Source: Aplysia californica (taxonomy: Eukaryota > Mollusca > Gastropoda > Aplysiida > Aplysiidae). Taken from it: a stretch of DNA of 21,842 nucleotides. The stretch covers positions 217,500 through 239,341 of the forward strand of contig NW_004797926.1 of NCBI RefSeq assembly GCF_000002075.1, given 5' to 3'. Numbering within the stretch: the first letter of the stretch is position 1; each line of letters starts with the position of its first letter. The position numbers and the translations under genes are program-made. Of this stretch, positions 15,970 through 21,842 are shown in pieces. The notes below the pieces were generated by a model, which was not told where the DNA came from, searched no databases, and saw only the letters and a list, made by a program, of their open reading frames with translations.

Positions 15970-16314
15970 GATTGACAAGGATCCCTAAATCGGGATTTGT
16001 CCTGTGCGTCCCCATACGGGAGACCGTTTGCATACAGCGGAAGCCAAAGCACTGTTCACGCTAAAATTTTAACAAAACATGTGAACAACTGAGTTTCTTG
16101 AACATACACGCACATGCACGCACACACAACACATGGGGCACACTTCTAAACTCAACTACAACCTGTGGGTAAAAAAACTCCCCTATTTATAACGGATTAA
16201 AAAAAATACTTCACAAACTCAAATTCTGCTTGGTGAGCCTGTAGAATTTGGATCGCTGATTTCAAATATTTCGTCTGTCCGCGTTAAAAAAAATTCTAGC
16301 TCATTTATTACATT
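15970..16314. other. unassigned spacer
   Basis: Nothing coding is recognised. Confidence 0.5.
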
Positions 16315-16335
16315 GGGGGGGGGGGGGGGGGGGGG
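16315..16335. repeat. poly-G tract (21 G)
   Basis: Twenty-one consecutive G. Confidence 0.97.
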
Positions 16336-17500
16336 TGTGATCTAAATAGATTACTATGCCCACGAAACTTTGCATGCCACTTTTGCAGGTCAGCGACCAA
16401 ACAAAAACATTTCTTGATCCGGTTTAAAAATGTTTGTTTTCTCTTTGGGCCATATATGAAAAACCTCTCTTTGGACGCATAACAGGGGATTGGGATCACG
16501 GCTGTCACGACACTCTGGTCTCTAGACGTCTCCACGCGTCTCGAAAATTACTCACCCCATCTCCTGAATCGTGTTTCTTAGGCGACCGTTACAATGTGCG
16601 GAGTCAATTTTTGAATCTCTAAAGTGTATGCTGTAGATTATTATCCTGCCACTTTTTTGTTGTTGCCCCGCTTTAGGCTTACATCAAAGGGAACATGTCG
16701 GAACCTTATTTGCAGTATCCTTTATGGAAAGAGTTTTAAGATTCTGTTGGACATCCAACTTTTAGACCCGTAAGCAAAGATCCGAGAAGATTGAACAGAG
16801 CGATTTCATTTTACATGATGTATTTTGTTTTAACCGCGGTCAGATAAAAGCGAACAAGTGGAGTTTGAGAATTTAACTACATTCCAACCCTTCCTAACGA
16901 CCACCTGTCCAAGACAATCACTTGAACAAACAATAACTTCCCACGTTGATCATAATGACACTGTCCAGAAGGACCACTTGTTTAAGATTATCACTTTTCT
17001 CCTCGACAATGGGTTGTCATCTTGGACAGCCTCGACTGTTTGTAAAAAAAAAAAAGAAGGTATCTCATTCTGTTTATTGCGGGCGGAGGGGAGAGATCGG
17101 GAGGTGGAGGTGGAAGGAAGCGGGAAAAACGGCATAAAGCAATTAGATTAAAAAATAAACAAGGGTACTAAATTCTTTAAAAGAAAGAAATAACTATTCT
17201 CTTGGCATCAACTGTGATAGGTGCAGGAAACAGCAAAGGGGGTGAAGGAGAGAGAAAACAGCCGGTCTTTTTACTCGTACGTTCCTTCGTTAGTATTGAA
17301 AAGGTAAAAATATAACTTTTTTCTTTGAAATGATAAAGAGTAGCGGGAAATGTGACAAACATGATGAAACTTTCTGAAACAGAATATTTTTTTAAAAAAG
17401 ACCTAGAGATGCTTTACACCCCTATTGAGATCATGAAACAGAGATCATTCGACAAGAAATGAAAACAAAAAACAAAAGGGGTGGGCTTGTCTAGGGCGAG
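16336..17500. other. unassigned non-coding region
   Basis: Open frames here (for example 16858-17151) show no recognisable protein. CTGTCCAAGA at about 16906 and its complement at about 17028 form a weak foldback. A 30-base piece at 17407-17436 (AGATGCTTTACAC...ATTGAGATCATG) matches the end of the SINE copy at 21060-21272. Confidence 0.5.
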
Positions 17501-17505
17501 AGGAT

Positions 17506-17527
17506 GGTTGCTATGGCAACCAATCAA
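17506..17527. promoter_or_regulatory. RFX X-box-like palindrome next to a CCAAT box
   Basis: GGTTGCTATGGCAACC (17506-17521) fits the RFX X-box consensus GTnRCC/n-AT-RGYAAC in its palindromic form. It overlaps ACCAATCA, a CCAAT-type (NF-Y) site. X-box plus CCAAT pairs are known in RFX-controlled promoters, including those of ciliary genes. No gene is recognised nearby, so any function is speculative. Confidence 0.4.
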
Positions 17528-18125
17528 AGTGATTTACTTTTTCCTTTGAAACCAATTCTGTCAAAATGTTCATTGATTTAATGAGCGAGAAGATGTAAAA
17601 TAGGGAAAAGTACACCTGGGCAAATGGAAAAAAAGCGTAAAATATACAGGGGAGGGGGGGGTTGCAAAAGTAGTAAGTATCGCAGCATTATTGTGATAAT
17701 GAATTCATCAACATTATTTGAGGAATACGTGAATACCTGTCCCCGTGGTTTTATGCACCCTGATAATTTAGCAAAATTTGATCATCTTTGCATCATTTCT
17801 GATTATTTCCCTTTATCATTCTTTGTTAAAATTAACAGAATCGCATAATTTCAAATTTTTGGGCTCAGTTTGCATAATTTCAGAATTTTTCTTGCATAAA
17901 GCGATGGGGACAGAAATACCAAAGGCAAGCAGTTTGAGCTTGAGCAACCGAGGAATGAAGACTATGCTCATCATTACATATACTTATGCATTTTTCGTTT
18001 GTTTTTCTAATAAATTCGTGAGTATTGCATGTGTTTTCGTTTTTTCACAACTGCTATAGGCCTACTTACTTTTGCACTCCCCTGTAAGTAGTAATTGGAA
18101 CGACAACACCATCACCACCATCGAC
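17528..18125. other. unassigned AT-rich region
   Basis: No gene is recognised. A short direct repeat GCATAATTTCA(A/G)A lies at 17843 and 17872 (period 29). Confidence 0.5.
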
Positions 18126-18129
18126 AAAT

Positions 18130-18379
18130 CTGCCGCAAGCTGACAAAACGCCTTTTTTAATGCACAGCAGTTTCGAGAAAAAGACGGCTTTTTTGTCAGC
18201 GTTACCGTTGAAAAATAGTCATTCCGAAATTTGAATTCAAATTTATTTTAAAAACTAGTCACAGTTTCACTTTGATTTTTTCCCCACAAAAGCAGGGTAA
18301 CTGAACAGACTTTCCATTTTAGCAAATAACAAATTTTGGAACCAAACGGAAAAAAAGGCGTTTTGTCAGCTTACGGCAG
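18130..18379. mobile_element. 250-bp MITE with 29-bp terminal inverted repeats
   Basis: The ends read CTGCCG(C/T)AAG then CTGACAAAACGCC then a T-run, with one mismatch in 29 bases between 18130-18158 and the complement of 18351-18379. AAAT lies directly outside each end (18126-18129 and 18380-18383), suggesting a 4-bp target duplication. A third, decayed copy of the right-end motif (GACGGCTTTTTTGTCAGCGT) sits internally at about 18185-18208. It has no coding capacity. The superfamily is unknown. Confidence 0.8.
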
Positions 18380-18383
18380 AAAT

Positions 18384-18845
18384 GTGATAACTACAACACA
18401 TGCACTTAGTTCCTGCATAGCACTTCCAGACAGACAATAAATCACAGAAGACCTACACCTTCAAACCTCGTGACAACATGTCCCTTCACATTTGCTTTTT
18501 GTTTGTTTTGTTTTTAATAAAGAATTCAACGAATAATTTTTAATTCTTAAGAGAATATTAATAACTAAAAAATTCTACAAAGAAAGAGCAAAGAACGAGG
18601 AACTCAAGTTTACTTATTTATTCAAATAACTAGAACAAAATTCATTGGTAACTATTAACATTGCAAAATGTAGTAATAATGTAGAAAAAAAAAGTATTTA
18701 AAAAATCAACCAACACTCAGATTATGCCGAAGTAACGAATACTGAACTGAGAAACAGTTTACGAAGTCACACATCAAGCTTGTGACTGAACTCGCAAAAC
18801 TCTATTTCAAATTTCAGTTTCAGTTATGAAAATTTACACATATAC
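18384..18845. other. unassigned AT-rich region
   Basis: No gene, RNA or repeat is recognised. Confidence 0.5.
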
Positions 18846-19165
18846 TTTCAACACTACTGTACCCATTAAACGATACAATACTTAATGATTGTATACCTAA
18901 GATGATAATTCCAATCCACATTCTGATACTGTTTAATTAATTTCAACATTACCCACTAAAAGAAGCCACGCACTCTATGATTGTATAATTATAATGGTAT
19001 TTAAGTTTAAGATGCCAACTAATGTTCTGATTAAGCTTATCTCAAGACAACTCACCATTATAATACAACACTGTATGATCGTATAATAATCATAATCTAA
19101 GATGTTAATTTCAGTCTTGATTGGGTTTATTTTCAACACTAGCTGCTGTAAATAATACTAAATCT
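18846..19165. repeat. degenerate tandem array, units of about 91-99 bp
   Basis: Unit starts (T-T-T-C-A-A-C-A-C-T or near) are at about 18846, 18941, 19039 and 19131, the last unit being partial. Each full unit carries, in order, a TATGAT(T/C)GTATAA-like piece, CTAAGATG or TTAAGATG, and a (C/T)TGAT-rich end before GTTTA or its like. Units agree only loosely, so the array is old. Confidence 0.7.
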
Positions 19166-19166
19166 A

Positions 19167-19274
19167 TACAAATGCAGAGGCAGACTACTTCAAACTTGGC
19201 TGGATGGTTTTAAAGATGTCCTCCAAAAGAATAACATATCAACAACAGAAGCTACCCGCCTAGCCCTTGACTGA
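19167..19274 (+). mobile_element. RTE-type LINE C-terminal coding remnant
   Basis: The plus strand encodes RGRLLQTWLDGFKDVLQ followed by NNISTTEATRLALD and a stop. This is the C-terminal tail of RTE-like LINE polyproteins (R-G-R-x-x-x-T-W-x-D...L-A-x-D-R-x-x-W-R), here ending early just after LALD. Nothing of the rest of the reverse transcriptase remains upstream, where the tandem array abuts. Confidence 0.75.
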
Positions 19275-19284
19275 AAATTGTTTT

Positions 19285-19400
19285 AGTAAGTGTTTTACGG
19301 CACTTGCAACACAACAAGGTCATATAAGTGCCGAAGATTAGAGGTGTGACAAGAGAGTAACAAACGCAAAAAAAGAAGGAGGGGAGAAAAAGACAATAGA
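19285..19400. repeat. dispersed repeat with an AAGTGCCG hairpin
   Basis: TTTTACGGCACTT and AAGTGCCGAA form a stem around a loop of about 25 bases, followed by GAGGTGTGACAAGAGAGTAAC and an A-rich stretch. Related copies lie in intron 2 of the lectin-like gene (about 11019-11090), and there is a motif-sized piece at 10410. It is probably a SINE or non-autonomous element whose ends are not defined here. Confidence 0.6.
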
Positions 19401-19607
19401 TAGATGTTTGATAGGAAAGAAGAAAACAGAGAATTGCACCTCCTCTCAACAGGCAACGGTACAAAAGGAAGGATAAAGTAAAGTTGCTGTAAATCATACA
19501 ACACACCAAGGGTCAAGACATACACAACAGCATACAACAGCATAAGTGTACTCAGATCTCTTTCCATTTGGAGAGTAATAAAACCCTGGAGCTCAAGCAT
19601 GTGAAGA

Positions 19608-19677
19608 CTACAAGGGGATAAAGCAGAAGTCACAATTTTGTTTTTCTGTGACTTATGCTCTTCTTACCTCCTTGTAG
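19608..19677. repeat. hairpin with arms of about 27-31 bases and a 12-base loop
   Basis: CTACAAGGGGATAAAGCAGA then AGTCACA (19608-19634) pairs, with a few small bulges, with TGTGACTTATGCTCTTCTTA then CCTCCTTGTAG (19647-19677). The size recalls a precursor of a small RNA, but it could equally be an end of the dispersed repeat. Confidence 0.55.
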
Positions 19678-19737
19678 CATCCATTTTCAAGTATGTAAAA
19701 GCACTGACAAGTGCAATTAGCAGAGCAAGAAGCAGTG

Positions 19738-19762
19738 ACATATATATATATATATATATACA
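19738..19762. repeat. (TA)n microsatellite
   Basis: About eleven TA units. Confidence 0.9.
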
Positions 19763-20020
19763 CAAGTATGCATACATTAATTAATTTGCTATTATGAAGT
19801 ATAATGCCACTATGACAACAAGACACAACAGAGTTCATTTTTGAAGTCGGCGAGCCACTGACTTACAGACTTGGCGACTCCCTTCTGGCCACTCAGTGAC
19901 TCAGTATGCTAGGGAGGACAAAATACTCCAAACAGGATGTCAAAAGTATGGGGGGGAAGTCATATTCAGATTTGAATTTCTTGTATTGTAGAAGTTTTTA
20001 TCTACCCATCTACACAATCT
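19763..20020. other. unassigned spacer
   Basis: Nothing coding is recognised. Confidence 0.5.
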
Positions 20021-20024
20021 AGAC

Positions 20025-20195
20025 TATTTAAGTAGGCAGGCTTTGACCCGCCTGTCGTGTGGCCAACTCAGGCTAAGAGGGATACAACGTTCCAGCAGAA
20101 AGAATGAGACACTCGATAAAAATTCTCCCCACATGGGAATTGAACTCAGGTCTTCTACATGCTACATCACAGCGCCATAAGTCTACATCTTGGGT
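20025..20195 (-). mobile_element. tRNA-derived SINE copy A, minus strand
   Basis: Reading the minus strand, the head has TGTAGACTTATGGCGC (A-box-like), then ACCTGAGTTCAATTCCCATG (B box). The body contains TCTGCTGGAACGTTGTATCC, CTCTTAGCCTGAGTTGG and GGTCAAAGCC. The body matches copy B at 21060-21272 closely in order and spacing. The SINE superfamily (central domain) is not identified. Confidence 0.75.
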
Positions 20196-20459
20196 GCGGG
20201 TCACAGTGTTCTGATTTTCATTCTGCACATCCCGGAGTTGATCAACTTCGTAATCAGCTGCTCTACAGGCTCAGGTCAACATGCACACATCAAGTTGCAA
20301 AAGTTATACAAAAATACACACCACACCGACATACACTATTGGAACACAAAGAACAGCCTTTTTAAGCTAGACCACGCGATACAGCATTGGCAAGGCAGAT
20401 GTCGGTAACGCATCACACTGCAAAGCAGTCACAAGAACTCAATTTGAAAAGCATATCAT
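20196..20459. other. unassigned spacer
   Basis: Small open frames here have no recognisable homology. Confidence 0.5.
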
Positions 20460-20478
20460 CCCCCCCCCCCCCCCCCCC
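20460..20478. repeat. poly-C tract (19 C)
   Basis: Nineteen consecutive C, followed by AT-rich DNA. Confidence 0.95.
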
Positions 20479-20860
20479 GAAAAAAATATTTTAAAAGATT
20501 TTTATTTTAAAAAGTATTAAAAACCCAAACTGCATCGAAACTTAGAGATAAAAAGGGGTAGGAAAAAAAGTGTTTCGGTGGGGTAGGATGGCTAAAGAGT
20601 GAAAGGCCAATAATAAATAAGGAAAAAAAAGACACAAAAAAGAGTCCCAGCATTCGTCATGAAACCTACAGCCCTTCACAGTTGGGGACGGGCAAGGCTG
20701 AGATCAGAAAGCCAGAACAGAAACAAGACAGGAACAACAAACAAAACTGCCTTTCTTTACGCAGTTTTACAAAAATTTTGCCACCACTCAAGCCTTTTTA
20801 AAAATGATAAAAACAAATAAGAGAACAAAAACTGTATTATCAATCAAGGTACTGTAATTT
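20479..20860. other. unassigned A-rich spacer
   Basis: No gene is recognised. Confidence 0.5.
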
Positions 20861-20863
20861 AAA

Positions 20864-20931
20864 AGCCATATGAGAATTGAACTCATGTCTTTGGAGCATG
20901 ATAGCAAAGCACTTAACGGCTACACCACAGA
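20864..20931 (-). mobile_element. tRNA-derived SINE head, copy C, minus strand
   Basis: The minus strand reads TGTGGTGTAGCCGTTAAGTG (A box), then a pseudo-anticodon region, then ATGAGTTCAATTCTCATATG (B box). The head alone is clear; the usual body is not evident on its 3' side. It is similar to the plus-strand copy at 9556. Confidence 0.7.
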
Positions 20932-21059
20932 TGCTGATCATAAATAATTAATAATTATTATTACCGCCGACCCCGACAAAGACATGTAGAGCAGAAGAGA
21001 CGTCATAGCACCGGCAGAGGGCCCAACCGTGCCTTCTGTGGGTCAGCTCAAATTGTAAT

Positions 21060-21272
21060 CGAAGATGCTTTACACACCGCCATCAACACAATTGAGATCA
21101 TGTAGGAGACCGGCTGCTTTGACCGTGCCTGTCAGGACCAACTCGGACCAAGAGGGATACAAAGTCCCAGCAGACCGATGGAGATACTCACAAAAAATAC
21201 CTTCCCCATATGGGAATTGAACTCATATCTTCTGTGAGCAATGGTGAAGCGCGTAACTGCTTTACCACATAT
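21060..21272 (-). mobile_element. tRNA-derived SINE copy B, minus strand
   Basis: This is the best preserved copy. The minus strand has TGTGGTAAAGCAGTTACGCG (A-box region), ATGAGTTCAATTCCCATATG (B box), then the body with GTATCTCCATCGGTCTGCTG, TTTGTATCCCTCTTGG, GGTCAAAGCAGCC and CATGATCTCAATTG, ending near GTGTAAAGCATC. The last two motifs also occur alone at 17407-17436. The head is about 70 bases, as expected for a tRNA-derived SINE. Confidence 0.78.
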
Positions 21273-21575
21273 GATGGTCCCAGTGTGCTCAGTCTCTAGT
21301 TGCTCATATTATAATGAGACAAAAGCCCAATGTCTATTTATTTGCTTAGTAGGGTAGGGTAGAGATGAATTCTTTCAAGTGATCGCCACAATTAACATAA
21401 TTAATGAGGTGGTCTTCAACTCCGGCAGTATGGTATGGGTACAAGTCAATGCCTCAATAATCACTGGGTAAGGTCATTCAACAGGCGTTATCTCCAACTT
21501 CAACGTTCATTTCTGGCAAAACCTAACCACGAGGGTGGAGAGGCTGAAAACTCTACATAGAACCTATTATCTAGG
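21273..21575. other. unassigned spacer
   Basis: Nothing coding is recognised. Confidence 0.5.
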
Positions 21576-21655
21576 AAGGTCCAATCGCGGATTCAAACCA
21601 GTGTCATCTACTTTGTTGTCCAGCATAACACCAACTGAGTCATTCAGGTGCCCAC
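21576..21655 (-). mobile_element. second type of tRNA-derived SINE head, minus strand
   Basis: The minus strand reads TGACTCAGTTGGTGTTATGC, close to the A-box consensus TRGCNNAGYNGG. About 35 bases later comes CTGGTTTGAATCCGCG, a good B box. Stem pairing is too poor for a working tRNA. The head differs from copies A-C. Confidence 0.6.
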
Positions 21656-21842
21656 CTACTTGTTTGTTTTCCTTAAAGTTGAACAAGCACGTTCATAGCA
21701 CACCAGAGACTGACACATAAAAAAGCCTTCAAAATACACAATGTAACTCTAGGCAGTCACCAAAACAGCAAAGATTGATGCCCTTCTGCATAAAGCACAG
21801 GTCAAGTCAAAAGCTTATATTGAGCGCAACAGCACATACAGC
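21656..21842. other. unassigned end of window
   Basis: Nothing is recognised. Confidence 0.5.

Noticed and set aside
16858-17151. 97-codon open frame as a gene
   Set aside because: It contains an A-run and a purine-rich tail, with no recognisable motif or start context.

Overview
This window looks like accessory DNA from a eukaryotic, probably molluscan (gastropod-like) genome. The reasons are a spliced gene with GT-AG introns, dense LINE, SINE and DNA-transposon debris, many (CA)n, (TTC)n, (AGATCT)n and homopolymer tracts, and a secreted repeat-domain protein of a type I associate with mollusc lectins. The species cannot be named from the sequence. A 562-base assembly gap (N) lies at 6838-7399. 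No operon, CRISPR array, prophage or LTR element was seen.

Layout. 1-625 is the 3' end (RNase H plus zinc-knuckle region) of one LINE. 835-1440, minus strand, is a hidden piece of an RTE-type LINE. 1512-2001 holds a 33-bp minisatellite and a pure (TTC)39 tract. 2450-5640 is a second, decayed reverse transcriptase/RNase H LINE, split by a 729-bp hAT-type DNA transposon with exact 8-bp target duplications. 5957-6084, minus strand, holds one exon resembling SLC17 (sialin/vesicular glutamate transporter family). 6756-9022 is a DNA element with 82-bp terminal inverted repeats; a 1033-bp element with its own inverted repeats, containing inverted tRNA-SINE arms, sits inside it. 10151-12364 is the one gene I can read completely. 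It has four exons: a signal-peptide exon, then three exons that each encode one DUF3011/lectin-like domain. 13600-14600 and 15249-15855 hold two different Harbinger transposase remnants. 18130-18379 is a MITE. 18846-19165 is a degenerate tandem array of about 95-bp units, followed by the last codons of another RTE-type LINE. 20030-21655 carries several tRNA-derived SINE copies.

The host gene content is therefore small: the triple-domain secreted protein, a possible cysteine-rich exon just downstream of it, and the isolated SLC17-like exon. The lectin-like gene has clean splice sites and an open frame throughout, so it looks functional. The transposons form a layered record. Target duplications, a related unoccupied sequence and a paralogous pre-insertion site let several insertions be ordered by sequence reading alone. 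I found nothing I would call a new molecular system. The most interesting items are the exon-per-domain lectin-like gene with a changed cysteine pattern in its last domain, the orphan SLC17 exon, and the nested transposon complex at 6.7-9.0 kb.
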